Shown: positions 9,509 to 20,821, counted from the stretch's first letter. The stretch: 64,000 nt of DNA from Liquorilactobacillus uvarum DSM 19971 (GCF_001434935.1 NZ_AZEG01000001.1:151190-215189); one strand, 5' to 3'. The notes: generated from the letters alone by a model not told the origin. Numbers and translations are program-made.

Positions 9509-9856
9509 GCTTTGAAGAAAAAATTTTCCACTCAGATCGATATTCCAGCAATCAAAAAAATTGTTTTTTTAGCACAGTCCTCACGTAAAATACAAGATGT
9601 CCCTTCGCCTCTCTTTTTGTTTTTGATGTTTTAATGCTCACTTCTTCACATTATTGAATATAATAAATCCTTAGTATTATTAATAGTGCCCCCAAATTTT
9701 CTTAATTGCTTTTCTTTAATAAACCATATTCCCCTCTGGAAACAACTCAGTTTCAGCAATATCCTAGATTTATTTTTTCATTCAAACAAAATTTTTCCTA
9801 ATATGCAGCTTTACATTCGAAATAATCCTTGTTACGCTTTTACATGTTGAAAGGAT
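9509..9856. other. Non-coding gap, no feature recognised
   Basis: AT-rich spacer of 348 bases between two plus-strand genes. I found no convincing hairpin terminator, RNA gene or small reading frame with a ribosome binding site. It presumably holds the promoter of the DUF975 gene. Confidence 0.5.
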
Positions 9857-10537
9857 GTGCTCATTATTAATCAAACGGAACTAAAACTCAGTTCAAAAAA
9901 GCTGCTTAATAAAAATTACCCATATTTTTTTAAATTGTTTCTCTTAGTTTTTGTTGTATACTTTATCAATACTTTTGCCAGCCGTAATTTTACGGAACAG
10001 GAACAAAGTATCAACTTAGACCAATTAAACTATTCAGCTATTTGGAATGTCTGGTCCATTGCTAATATTATGTTCTCAATTATTCTGTCTATTCTGATCG
10101 TTAGTGTAACGTTCGCCTGCATTGACATCCACCGCTTAACGCAGAAACTGGACAATCCCTTCGTTGACTGCTTGAAACTATTTCAGCAACGTGAATATGT
10201 CATAGGGACAATCATCATCTCACTCTTACAGACACTGTGGATTTTTCTGTGGACCCTGATTTTCATCATTCCTGGAATCATCAAGTCGATTGCTTATTCA
10301 CAAGCAATTTACATTTACCGTGATCAGGTCGATGCAGGCCACAAAATCAGATATCGTGATGCAGTTACTCAAAGCCGGATCTTAATGAAAAACCATAAAT
10401 GGGAATACTTTCTTCTTCAATTAAGTTTTATTGGTTATTGGCTTCTAACTTTTATTACCGGTGGTATTGCCGGTCTTTGGACGATGCCATACTATCAGCT
10501 GACAATGGCGAATTACTACGTTAATTTAACAAAATAA
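9857..10537 (+). CDS. DUF975 family integral membrane protein
   Basis: A 226-residue membrane protein with about five hydrophobic segments. The family-typical pieces are TELK...KKLL at the N-terminus, the cytoplasmic RDAVTQSRILMKNHKWEYF stretch, and the C-terminal LWTMPYYQLTMANYYVNL. The in-frame stop at 9848 limits the start to GTG 9857 or a rare codon just after it. AAAGG at 9850-9854 is close to the GTG, so the start is uncertain by a few residues. Function unknown. A strong terminator follows. Confidence 0.8.
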   Translation: MLIINQTELKLSSKKLLNKNYPYFFKLFLLVFVVYFINTFASRNFTEQEQSINLDQLNYSAIWNVWSIANIMFSIILSILIVSVTFACIDIHRLTQKLDNPFVDCLKLFQQREYVIGTIIISLLQTLWIFLWTLIFIIPGIIKSIAYSQAIYIYRDQVDAGHKIRYRDAVTQSRILMKNHKWEYFLLQLSFIGYWLLTFITGGIAGLWTMPYYQLTMANYYVNLTK

Positions 10538-10554
10538 TAATTATCAGCTTTTGA

Positions 10555-10592
10555 CAAGGCCTGCATTCATTCCATTTAGCAGGCCTTTTATT
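10555..10592 (+). terminator. Terminator of the DUF975 gene
   Basis: GC-rich stem AAGGCCTGC / GCAGGCCTT followed by TTATTT, 20 bases after the stop. Confidence 0.85.
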
Positions 10593-10856
10593 TGTCGTTG
10601 TTTTTCGCAAAATTCCTTATTTTTTTTGCTGCTAACACCTAATCTTATTTCGTATAACACTATTTTTTAAATTAATATTATTTAGTATTTTGCATAAAAA
10701 AAATCTGAAGAACACTCGCTATTAAATTCGCTGCTAAATTTCCTATGCCATCAGCATTAAATGAATGCCTCTAAAGTACAGCCCTCATCTCTTAGCTAAA
10801 TATTCGTATTCTCTGAATAAATAACTACCACATCCAAAAAGACCAGTTCATGATTC

Positions 10857-10886
10857 TTGACCTGTATAACTTGATAGTTGTAGAAT
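10857..10886 (+). promoter_or_regulatory. Predicted sigma-A promoter of the structured RNA
   Basis: TTGACC (10857-10862), an 18-base spacer, then TAGAAT (10881-10886). It lies just before the first pairing strand of the RNA at 10893. Confidence 0.55.
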
Positions 10887-10892
10887 GTTCTT

Positions 10893-11095
10893 GTGTTGTA
10901 TAAAGCGAAGAGGACTTTATCTCAGCTTCGCTATACTGGGATAAAGTCCTCAAGAAGTAGTAAGGTAGCCAAACGTTTGCGACAATCGTTTATTATGAAT
11001 ACTACCTTAATTATTATGATAATACAATGCGGAATTTATTACAACACTTTAATGAAAAGGATCTGCTCAGTAAACGGGACAGATCCCTTTTATTT
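10893..11095 (+). ncRNA. Candidate structured small RNA, about 200 nt, unrecognised family
   Basis: An independent transcription unit with a promoter at 10857 and a terminator at 11055, no gene downstream on this strand and no ribosome binding site. The 5' and 3' parts pair: GTGTTGTA (10893-10900) with TACAACAC (11040-11047), extendable by TAAA/TTTA across one bulge. Inside are a 16-bp arm, 10910-10925 with 10936-10951, and a second arm TAAGGTAG (10961-10968) / CTACCTTA (11002-11009) with an inner AAACG/CGTTT stem. The loop CTTCGCT of the first arm can also pair with AGCGAAG at 10904-10910, which offers an alternative fold. It does not look like 6S, SRP, tmRNA or RNase P RNA to me. A 69-codon frame across it has no start signal. 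Confidence 0.6.
11055..11095 (+). terminator. Terminator of the structured RNA
   Basis: AAAAGGATCTG (11055-11065) pairs with CAGATCC (11080-11086), followed by CTTTTATTT. Confidence 0.8.
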
Positions 11096-11140
11096 GTGCT
11101 AAATTTGAAACCAAAATTGGAAATCAATTAAAATTATGCA

Positions 11141-11177
11141 CAAAAAAAGAGCAAAATTCAAAAGTGAATTAAGCTCT
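11141..11177 (-). terminator. Terminator of csp
   Basis: On the minus strand AGAGC...AATTCA pairs with TGAATT...GCTCT, followed by seven T. It lies 48 bases after the csp stop. Confidence 0.8.
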
Positions 11178-11224
11178 ATAAGATTAATTAGCAAATTTAA
11201 TTGGTAATTATCTTTCACTAGTCA

Positions 11225-11425
11225 TTATTGTGAAACAACATTGACAGCTTGGGGACCACGGTCGCCATTTTCTTCATCAAAAGTAACTTTTTCGCCATCA
11301 TCCAATGTCTTAAAGCCATCTTTTTGAATAGCTGAGAAATGAACAAAAACATCGTTTCCGTCTTCGCCAGTGATGAAACCAAAACCCTTATCTGCATTGA
11401 ACCATTTTACTGTACCATTTTTCAT
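11225..11425 (-). CDS. csp: Cold shock protein, CspA family
   Basis: A 66-residue single cold-shock domain that binds single-stranded RNA and DNA as an RNA chaperone. RNP1 (KGFGFI) and RNP2 (VFVHF) are intact, as is the NGTVKWFN start. The transcript should begin near 11540 from an extended -10 promoter, leaving a leader of about 115 bases, typical for cold-shock genes. The Shine-Dalgarno sequence AGGAGG is part of a small inverted repeat that could hide it. Confidence 0.95.
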   Translation of the reverse strand: MKNGTVKWFNADKGFGFITGEDGNDVFVHFSAIQKDGFKTLDDGEKVTFDEENGDRGPQAVNVVSQ

Positions 11426-11432
11426 ATATCTA

Positions 11433-11447
11433 AATCCTCCTAGGATT
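11433..11447 (-). promoter_or_regulatory. Inverted repeat that includes the csp ribosome binding site
   Basis: On the minus strand AATCCT-AGG-AGGATT: the AGGAGG that should bind 16S rRNA lies in the loop and 3' arm. The three-base loop makes the hairpin short, so it may be weak. Confidence 0.45.
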
Positions 11448-11546
11448 AAAACTAAAGTGACTATCGACTATCAACACCTGAAAGAATTTTAGAAATAACA
11501 TAAAAATGATACTTTTAATTTCCGAGCAAATGCTAACTTGTTTATA

Positions 11547-11574
11547 AGTATAGCACAGATATAAGAAAATGCAA
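11547..11574 (-). promoter_or_regulatory. csp promoter
   Basis: On the minus strand TTGCAT, a 16-base spacer, then TATACT preceded by TGC, which gives an extended -10 (TG-n-TATACT). Confidence 0.6.
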
Positions 11575-11734
11575 ATATTATCTTTTAAATAATACTTATA
11601 AAAAGTCCCGAATCATCGTTAAAGCAGGCTTTGATTTCAACTTTTTAATTTTAAATTTAGAGTATATTAAAAATACTCTTGATTTTAAACCTCTTCAAAC
11701 TCTTTTGCTTAAGCTCAAGTCAATATTTCGTTCT

Positions 11735-11781
11735 ATATAAAAACACCCTCAGAAACACAAAAATTTCTGACAGTGTTTTTT
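11735..11781 (-). terminator. Terminator of the short minus-strand transcript
   Basis: On the minus strand AAAAACAC...CAGAAA pairs with TTTCTG...GTGTTTTT, ending in TTTTTATA. No annotated gene precedes it on that strand except the short unit starting near 12017. Confidence 0.6.
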
Positions 11782-12017
11782 CTAAAAAGCAGATACGACA
11801 CGACGATCTATCAAAGACCTTATTCTATTATTAATTTGGAATTTATATTTTATATTGAATATGGGAAAGAATATCTTTACCCCCTCCACATCTTACAAAG
11901 GCAAGTCACCTACTTGCTAGGAGATATGCGGATCACTTCCTTTCAGTAATTTTTAGAAAACTTATTAGGAAATGCATTCAATATTTTCACCTCCTTAAAT
12001 TCAAAGAAGTTTAATTC
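11739..12017 (-). ncRNA. Candidate short transcript with three ribosome-binding-site-like tracts
   Basis: A unit of about 280 bases bounded by an extended -10 (TGTTACAAT, 12033-12025) and the terminator at 11781-11739. It has an ideal AAGGAGGTGA at 11996-11987, then GAAAGGAAGTG near 11945-11934 and GTGGAGGGGG near 11889-11880, and a GCAAGT/ACTTGC hairpin. Only tiny frames follow these sites. It could be a dual-function RNA, a type I toxin-antitoxin remnant or a decayed small-peptide locus; I cannot decide. Confidence 0.4.
11943..11981 (-). CDS. Possible 12-codon peptide
   Basis: TTG start with a full-strength AAGGAGGTGA at optimal distance. It encodes MNAFPNKFSKNY and stops. An overlapping ATG frame (start 11977) gives MHFLISFLKITERK. 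No homologue is known to me. The main support is the ribosome binding site and its position in a bounded transcript. Confidence 0.3.
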   Translation of the reverse strand: MNAFPNKFSKNY

Positions 12018-12024
12018 CAATGTC

Positions 12025-12033
12025 ATTGTAACA
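12025..12033 (-). promoter_or_regulatory. Extended -10 of the short minus-strand transcript
   Basis: Minus strand TG-T-TACAAT. The -35 region is poor. Confidence 0.35.
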
Positions 12034-12159
12034 TCTAATTGTTGTTTTTTTCTAGCCTCTACCCTTCAAATAATAATATTTCCAGAAAGAATACTCTGCG
12101 CTGATTTTACATAACTAATACACAAAGATATACTGGAAGACAGTTAGGGAGGTAATAAT

Positions 12160-13158
12160 ATGATTGGTTGCAGCAGTCTTACTTTAAGTTCCAAAAACAG
12201 TAAACATTTTTTAGCACGTACGATGGATTTCACTATAGAAATGGCTGAAGAAGTAATTTTTGTACCTCGTAACAAAAAATTTCAGTCTAATTATTCAAAT
12301 AATAGTCCTATCATTTCTGACTATGCATTTGCAGGTGTAGGTCAATTAGACGAGTATGGTCCTCTCTTATATGATGGAATTAACGAAAAAGGTTTAATGG
12401 GGGCCACACTATACTTTCCCCGCTATGCATCCTACAAAGATGACTTGATGACAGGAAAAATTAACATTTCCCCTGATAGGATAATCTCAACAGTTTTATC
12501 CAAAGCTAAAAGTTTAACTGAAGTTGCTAATTTATTTAAGACAAAAATTAATATAATCAATCAGTTAAATCCAACAATTAAAACTGTCCCACCTTTGCAT
12601 TTTATTTTTAGTGATCAAAGCGGTCAAAGTTTGATTATTGAACCCAAGGAAGATGGCATCGACATTATAGAAAATTCCATCGGTGTTATGACAAACAGTC
12701 CCGATTATCATTGGCATGAGACCAATTTACGAAATTACATCACACTCACCCCTAAGCAGCACAGTTCTATTACTTTCATAAACAAAGAGCTCATGCCTTT
12801 CAGTCAAGGCTCTGGAACATTTGGACTACCTGGGGATTACACGCCACCTTCTCGTTTTGTACGTACAGCATTTTTAAAAAATACTGTTGAACAAGCAAAA
12901 GACGAAACTTCTACTATCTCTTTACTTCATCACATTTTAGAATCTGTAAGTATTCCTAAAGGTGCCGTAATAAATGAACAAGGGGCTCAGGATTATACTT
13001 GCTATACTGCATATATGTGTTCAGAATCACTTTCATTTTATTATTCGACTTACTATAATCAGCGGATCAACAAACTATCCTTGAAACCGCTCTTAAACTT
13101 TACTGATTATAAAATTTTCAAAATTGACAATAATGAAGATATTAACGAAATAAATTAA
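12160..13158 (+). CDS. Choloylglycine hydrolase family protein (bile salt hydrolase/penicillin V acylase-like)
   Basis: N-terminal-nucleophile hydrolase of 332 residues that cleaves linear amides. The nucleophile Cys is residue 4 (MIGCSSLTL), so processing must remove three residues rather than the usual initiator Met. Other active-site residues are present: Arg20 and Asp23 (ARTMDF), the Asn in DGINEKGL, the Asn in the MTNSPDYHWH signature with TNLRNY, and Arg in PSRFVRTAF. GGGAGGT stands six bases before ATG 12160. Sequence alone does not separate bile salt hydrolase from penicillin V acylase or N-acyl-homoserine-lactone acylase activity. It is monocistronic. Confidence 0.88.
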   Translation: MIGCSSLTLSSKNSKHFLARTMDFTIEMAEEVIFVPRNKKFQSNYSNNSPIISDYAFAGVGQLDEYGPLLYDGINEKGLMGATLYFPRYASYKDDLMTGKINISPDRIISTVLSKAKSLTEVANLFKTKINIINQLNPTIKTVPPLHFIFSDQSGQSLIIEPKEDGIDIIENSIGVMTNSPDYHWHETNLRNYITLTPKQHSSITFINKELMPFSQGSGTFGLPGDYTPPSRFVRTAFLKNTVEQAKDETSTISLLHHILESVSIPKGAVINEQGAQDYTCYTAYMCSESLSFYYSTYYNQRINKLSLKPLLNFTDYKIFKIDNNEDINEIN

Positions 13159-13282
13159 GACTAACTTCTTTCATTACAGCATCATGAAACACTTTAGTTT
13201 ACAATTTACTTTGAAAGAACTAGCATCGAAGTAGTCGCAGTCAGGTATGTCTCCATTCTCTAAATTGATATACGACCCACAC

Positions 13283-13312
13283 AACCTTCAGCTCAAATGC
13301 TGAGGGTTATTT
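13283..13312 (+). terminator. Terminator of the choloylglycine hydrolase gene
   Basis: Stem AACCTTCAGC (13283-13292) / GCTGAGGGTT (13299-13308), then ATTT. Confidence 0.65.
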
Positions 13313-13446
13313 AATTGTATAAAAACAGCACACCTCTTGATAACTTTAAAGTACGTAAAAATTAATTATTTTCCCCGATTTTTAAGTCACATTGATAATT
13401 GATGTTTCGCGGTCATTTCGTGGGTCAACTTAAACATTCGTGTAAA

Positions 13447-13490
13447 CAAATAGCCCACAAACGTGTTTAACAACGTTCATGGACTATTTA
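13447..13490 (-). terminator. Terminator of the suf operon
   Basis: A long stem with several G-U pairs on the minus strand, AAATAG...ACGT with ACGT...CTATTT, followed by GTTT. It starts seven bases after the sufB stop. Confidence 0.7.
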
Positions 13491-13496
13491 CTTAGT

Positions 13497-14900
13497 TTAA
13501 CCGACAGAACCTTCCATTTGATATTCAATCAATCGGTTAAGCTCAACCGCATATTCCATTGGTAACTCTTTTGTAAATGGTTCAACAAATCCCATGATAA
13601 TCATCTCAGTAGCTTTTTCTTCTGTAATGCCGCGACTCATTAAATAATAAAGTTGTTCTTCAGAAATTTTGGAGACCTTAGCTTCATGTTCCATCGAAAC
13701 ATTGCCATTTTTGATCTCATTAAACGGAATCGTATCACTGGCACTTTTTTCATCTAAAATAATCGTATCGCATTCAACATGTGAGAATGATCCATCACTA
13801 TTCCGTGCAAAACGGACCTTCCCACGATAATCAACTCGGCCGCCATCTTTGCACAAAGATTTCGAAACAATTGAACTTGACGTGTCTTTAGCATTGTGAA
13901 TCATCCGCGCTCCCGTATCAGAAACAATATCTTTCCCAGCAAAAGCAATTGACAGCATTGTTCCGTGAGCACCTCTGCCATTCAAGTAGACACTAGGATA
14001 CTTCATTGTTACCTTAGATCCTAAGTTACCATCGACCCATTCCATTGTTCCATTTTCTAATGCCTGCGCCCGTTTAGTTTCAAGACTGTACACATTGTCT
14101 GACCAGTTTTGAATTGTCGTATAACGACAATACGCATCTTTCAAGACATTTACCTCAACAACCGCAGCGTGCAGGCTATCTTCAGAATAGTTTGGTGCTG
14201 TACAACCCTCAACGTAATTCACGCTCGCACCCTCATCAACAATAATCAATGTTCTTTCAAATTGTCCGCTATTCCCCGCATTTATTCGGAAATAACTTTG
14301 GATAGGAACTTCTGTTTTAACACCCTTTGGTACATAAATAAACGTGCCCCCCGACCATACAGCCGAGTTAAGCGCAGCAAATTTATTATCAGAAGGCGGA
14401 ATAAGTTTTCCAAAATACTTGCGGACCAACTCTGGATATTTTTGAACTGCAGAATCAGTATCCATAAAGACAATTCCTAGTTTTTCAAAATCTTCACGCA
14501 TATTGTGATAAACAACTTCCGATTCATACTGAGCAGACGATCCTGCTAAATATTTGCGTTCCGCTTCCGGAACACCTAAACGATCGAAGGTCTTCTTAAT
14601 ATCATCAGGAACATCTTCCCAATTACGTGCTACACTGTCACTGTCACGTCTGAAATAATTAATTCGATCCAGATTAATTCCAGATAAATCCGGCCCAAAA
14701 TCCGGCATTTCCATTTCTTTGTAGCGTTTAAAAGATTTTAAACGAAAATCAAGCATCCAATCTGGTTCGTTTTTTGCTTTTGAAATCTGACGAACAATAT
14801 CTTCATTCAAACCTTCACCAGTTGTCAAAATGGGGTTGATATCATCTTTAAAACCATATTTATACTCTCCGCCCAATCCGAGCATATCTGCATCTGACAT
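13497..14900 (-). CDS. sufB: Fe-S cluster scaffold SufB
   Basis: Core of the SufBC2D scaffold on which Fe-S clusters are built. It has 467 residues, full length. The beta-helix core and conserved C-terminal part ([28 protein letters not shown]) are present. The start MSDADML has GAAGGAGG upstream. It is the last gene of sufCDSUB, 20 bases after sufU. No sufA or sufT follows; a terminator does. Confidence 0.96.
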   Translation of the reverse strand: MSDADMLGLGGEYKYGFKDDINPILTTGEGLNEDIVRQISKAKNEPDWMLDFRLKSFKRYKEMEMPDFGPDLSGINLDRINYFRRDSDSVARNWEDVPDDIKKTFDRLGVPEAERKYLAGSSAQYESEVVYHNMREDFEKLGIVFMDTDSAVQKYPELVRKYFGKLIPPSDNKFAALNSAVWSGGTFIYVPKGVKTEVPIQSYFRINAGNSGQFERTLIIVDEGASVNYVEGCTAPNYSEDSLHAAVVEVNVLKDAYCRYTTIQNWSDNVYSLETKRAQALENGTMEWVDGNLGSKVTMKYPSVYLNGRGAHGTMLSIAFAGKDIVSDTGARMIHNAKDTSSSIVSKSLCKDGGRVDYRGKVRFARNSDGSFSHVECDTIILDEKSASDTIPFNEIKNGNVSMEHEAKVSKISEEQLYYLMSRGITEEKATEMIIMGFVEPFTKELPMEYAVELNRLIEYQMEGSVG

Positions 14901-14920
14901 TCAGAGAACCTCCTTCATTT

Positions 14921-17892
<2,972 letters not shown>

Positions 17893-17908
17893 AAACCCAC
17901 ATCTCCCC

Positions 17909-18688
17909 TTACGCTTCTTCGTCTACCAATTTGATATCTAACCCCAGCTCATCCCGCAGACCAGCATAACCTTCATCTTCAAGACGTTTAGCTAACTCAG
18001 GCCCACCTTGCTTCACAATACGTCCCCCCATCATAACATGTACAACGTCTGGGACGATGTAATTTAGCAACCGCTGATAATGCGTAATAATTAATGAACC
18101 AAATTCTGGTCCACGCATTTGATTAACTCCGCGTGAAACGACTTTCAACGCATCAATGTCAAGACCTGAATCAATTTCATCCAAAATAGCAAATTTAGGT
18201 TTGATCATCATCAACTGCAGAATTTCATTTCGTTTCTTTTCACCGCCTGAAAATCCTTCATTCAGGTAACGATCAGCCATCTCATCAGTCATATCTAAGA
18301 CACCCATCGTCTTATCTAACCTCTTCAAAAAGTTACGTACTGAAAGAGGCTTGTCTTCTGGAAGACGTGCGTTGATTGCTCCTCTGATAAATTCAGCATT
18401 CGTGACGCCAGGAATTTCTGCTGGATATTGCATCGCCAAAAAGAGACCGGCGCGAGCGCGTTCATCGACTGGAAGTTCAAGAATGTTTTCACCATTCAGC
18501 AAAACTTCACCTTTCGTTACTTTATACGCAGGGTGACCCATGATGGCCTCTGAAAGAGTTGATTTCCCTGTCCCATTTGGTCCCATAATGGCATGAATCT
18601 CACCAGTTTGCATTTTTAAATTAACGCCTTTTAAAATATTTTTACCATCGATTGATACATGTAAATCCTTAACTTCAAGTGTTGACAT
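17909..18688 (-). CDS. sufC: Fe-S assembly ATPase SufC
   Basis: ABC-type ATPase of the SufBC2D scaffold, 259 residues. Walker A is GPNGTGKST, the signature FSGGEKKRNE and Walker B FAILDEIDSG. The frame extends to 18703, but GGGGGAATC just upstream of ATG 18688 marks that as the start. It is the first gene of sufCDSUB. A good promoter lies 30 bases upstream, and a Fur-box-like palindrome adjoins its -35. Confidence 0.95.
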   Translation of the reverse strand: MSTLEVKDLHVSIDGKNILKGVNLKMQTGEIHAIMGPNGTGKSTLSEAIMGHPAYKVTKGEVLLNGENILELPVDERARAGLFLAMQYPAEIPGVTNAEFIRGAINARLPEDKPLSVRNFLKRLDKTMGVLDMTDEMADRYLNEGFSGGEKKRNEILQLMMIKPKFAILDEIDSGLDIDALKVVSRGVNQMRGPEFGSLIITHYQRLLNYIVPDVVHVMMGGRIVKQGGPELAKRLEDEGYAGLRDELGLDIKLVDEEA

Positions 18689-18718
18689 TGACGATTCCCC
18701 CAATTAATGTATGCTAAC

Positions 18719-18747
18719 ATTCTATCCTAGTTGCGAATCATTTTCAA
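18719..18747 (-). promoter_or_regulatory. Promoter of sufCDSUB
   Basis: On the minus strand TTGAAA (18747-18742), a 17-base spacer, then TAGAAT (18724-18719). Confidence 0.7.
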
Positions 18748-18748
18748 T

Positions 18749-18763
18749 TGATAAAGTTTATCA
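18749..18763. promoter_or_regulatory. Fur-family-box-like 7-1-7 palindrome
   Basis: TGATAAA-G-TTTATCA is a perfect inverted repeat one base upstream of the suf -35. It differs from the B. subtilis-type Fur box TGATAATNATTATCA only at the two inner positions. A Fur, PerR or Zur homologue may bind here; this is inference. Confidence 0.5.
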
Positions 18764-18845
18764 TATGCTTCCTATCCACTTGTATAAAAGCTTTTTTTTA
18801 CTTTTTATAGAATTTTTATTTTAAAAATTCTAAAAACTAAAGCCA

Positions 18846-19199
18846 CTATTTCCATTTCTTTTCATAAATATCAATCTTAAAACCGCAAGTCACATGCCCT
18901 TTTTCAACCATTAGTGGTCGTTTGATTAACTTCCCATCACTGGCAAGAATTTCACTGGCCTGCTTAACACTCATCGTAGGTACCTTATCCTTGAGTTTTA
19001 ATTCACGATACTTTATACCACTAGTATTAAAAAAGTACTTAAGTGGCTGTCCACTTCCATCTATCCATTTCGCTAACTGGTCAGCTGTAGGAGTATCCTT
19101 TACAATATCAATTTTTTCATATTCAATAGAATTTTCATCTAACCACTTTTTGGCTTTACGACATGTACTGCATTTGTTATAACAATAAAATTGTTTCAT
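18846..19199 (-). CDS. ArsC/Spx-family thioredoxin-fold protein (YusI/YffB-like)
   Basis: A 117-residue thioredoxin-like protein with the redox pair CSTC at residues 10-13 (YNKCSTCRKAKKWL) and the ArsC-family C-terminal RPLMVEKG. It is shorter than, and differs from, the RNA-polymerase-binding Spx proteins (about 131 residues, starting V-x-LY), so I prefer the ArsC-like YusI/YffB branch, whose substrate is unknown. AAAGGGGTG precedes the start. It lies upstream of sufC on the same strand, separated by the suf promoter. Confidence 0.8.
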   Translation of the reverse strand: MKQFYCYNKCSTCRKAKKWLDENSIEYEKIDIVKDTPTADQLAKWIDGSGQPLKYFFNTSGIKYRELKLKDKVPTMSVKQASEILASDGKLIKRPLMVEKGHVTCGFKIDIYEKKWK

Positions 19200-19241
19200 T
19201 TAAAACACCCCTTTATTAACAATTTGCTTCACTCCATTATA

Positions 19242-19276
19242 CAAAAAAAGACCAGCTATAAAAACAGCTAATCTTA
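19242..19276 (-). terminator. Terminator of the murA-mbl-rodA gene run
   Basis: On the minus strand AAGATTAGCT pairs (two G-U) with AGCTGGTCTT, followed by seven T. It lies 14 bases after the rodA stop. Confidence 0.8.
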
Positions 19277-19289
19277 ATCTAACTCTTTT

Positions 19290-20489
19290 TTAATGAAATT
19301 CTCTACTACTGCTGAACATATAACTCTTATTGTGATAACGCATAGACATGATTAATCCGATTCCAATCATATTTCCGATCAATGCCGATCCACCCTGACT
19401 TATGAAAGGCAATGGAATACCTGTCAAAGGCAGGAGACCGATGCTCATTCCGACGTTTTCGAAAACATGGAACAGAATCATCATAATGACTCCGGTTGAA
19501 ATATAAGCATAAAACTCATTTTTTGTATCAAAAGTTACTTGAATCATCTGAAAAATCAACAATAAGTATATAAAAATCAACAGACAACCGCCAATGAATC
19601 CAAAATTTTCTCCAATAACCGAAAAAATCATATCCGACTCCCGAACAGGAACATAAACCTTGGAGACATCAAAACCCTTTCCAAGTAATTTGCCTGAACC
19701 AATCGCCTTCATACTCTGCCATAATTGATAACTGCTGCTAGAAGTACTTGCTGAAGGATCTAACCATGCCTCAATACGCTGAAATTGATAAGATTTGAAT
19801 CCAAAATTCAACAAAACATTTCGACCATAGATAACTAAGAAAATAGCTGTTCCTCCGACTACTGTGGCAAATGTAACAACAGGTAGAATAATCTTCCAAG
19901 TAATACCTGAAACTAAAATTACTCCGCCGAGTATCGCAAAGAACACCAGCATTGTTCCAAAATCATTTTGCAGTTTCAGTAAAACTGCAATCGGCAAAGT
20001 CCACGCAATCATTTTTCCTAACAAACGCCAGTCTGAATTAGTTGTATGTACGGGATGCTCACTGTTATGCTGCGAAACAATTCGCCCTAATATCAAAATA
20101 TAAGCGGGTTTCATGATCTCCGAAGGCTGAAAGGTTAACCCTGCTATAGAAAACCAACTCTTAGCTCCTGTACTTGCGAAATAAGAACGACTGTAAAATA
20201 CAAGCACAAGCAGCAAAAGTGTAATTCCAACTCCGTATACCACAGGTGCCAGCTTCCATAATTGTTCAGCATCGAACTGCATAATCACAACGACAGCAGT
20301 TGTTCCAAGGACATACCACACAACTTGCATAAGCAGTGCCTTTGTAATGCTTGTTGTACTGGTATCGTGCTTAGCAGCAACATAAATTGATGCCATTCCG
20401 ATTACAGCTAGAATAAGTACCGAAAAAACAATACCGTAATCTATCCGTGAATCATCATTGTCTGCTCTTGTCAGCTGTTTCTCTGCCAA
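19290..20489 (-). CDS. rodA: Rod-shape-determining peptidoglycan polymerase RodA
   Basis: SEDS-family glycosyltransferase that polymerises lipid II during cell elongation. It has 399 residues and about ten membrane spans, and the family block around ENFGFIGG and the C-terminal GIPLPFISQGGSALIGNM is clear. Neighbours Mbl and MurA support an elongation role, hence RodA rather than FtsW. It is the last gene of the run, followed by a terminator. Confidence 0.92.
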   Translation of the reverse strand: MAEKQLTRADNDDSRIDYGIVFSVLILAVIGMASIYVAAKHDTSTTSITKALLMQVVWYVLGTTAVVVIMQFDAEQLWKLAPVVYGVGITLLLLVLVFYSRSYFASTGAKSWFSIAGLTFQPSEIMKPAYILILGRIVSQHNSEHPVHTTNSDWRLLGKMIAWTLPIAVLLKLQNDFGTMLVFFAILGGVILVSGITWKIILPVVTFATVVGGTAIFLVIYGRNVLLNFGFKSYQFQRIEAWLDPSASTSSSSYQLWQSMKAIGSGKLLGKGFDVSKVYVPVRESDMIFSVIGENFGFIGGCLLIFIYLLLIFQMIQVTFDTKNEFYAYISTGVIMMILFHVFENVGMSIGLLPLTGIPLPFISQGGSALIGNMIGIGLIMSMRYHNKSYMFSSSREFH

Positions 20490-20575
20490 AGCTGATCCTC
20501 CTTTGTAAAAATGTTTACTTTTTTCGATAAAAACAAATTGCCGACTAATGAATCAAGCTAGCCGACAAAACATAC

Positions 20576-20800
20576 TTAATTAACTCGATGCAAATGGTAG
20601 TCTCGAATCAAAATATTGACTGCTTCTTTTTGAGAGCTGGCCTTAAAAGTCTCACCATTGGGCAATAGTACCAAAAACCTGTTTCCATCTTGCTTGACAG
20701 TCCCTATATCATCTCGTTCTGTCTTAAGTTCTAAAATAACATTGCCATCGACCATCTTCTCTTCTTCAAAGATCTCAATATTTTTTTCTTTTCTTGCCAC
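20576..20800 (-). CDS. DUF2969 family protein
   Basis: A 74-residue charged soluble protein of the DUF2969 type found in lactobacilli and enterococci, commonly beside rodA. Conserved parts are the IGTV-x(5)-F-x-V central strand and the C-terminal AVNILIRDYHLH. It starts 21 bases after yidD ends, with AGGAGGAGT-type spacing before the ATG. Function unknown; the context suggests envelope growth. Confidence 0.8.
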   Translation of the reverse strand: MARKEKNIEIFEEEKMVDGNVILELKTERDDIGTVKQDGNRFLVLLPNGETFKASSQKEAVNILIRDYHLHRVN

Positions 20801-20821
20801 GGTACTCCTCCTAATAATACT

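Larger units (their letters stand above)
13159..13496. other. Gap between convergent genes with two terminators
   Basis: Contains the terminator of the upstream hydrolase (13283-13312) and that of sufB (13447-13490). Nothing else is recognised. Confidence 0.6.

Noticed and set aside
10893..11102. 69-codon open frame on the plus strand
   Set aside because: No ribosome binding site, a TTG-type start, and the region is better explained by extensive RNA pairing and a terminator.
14109..14480. 123-codon frame on the plus strand inside sufB
   Set aside because: Lies fully opposite a clear SufB coding region, with no start signal and no family resemblance.
18846..19199. Spx transcription regulator
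   Set aside because: Length and the start of the protein fit the ArsC-like YusI/YffB group better.
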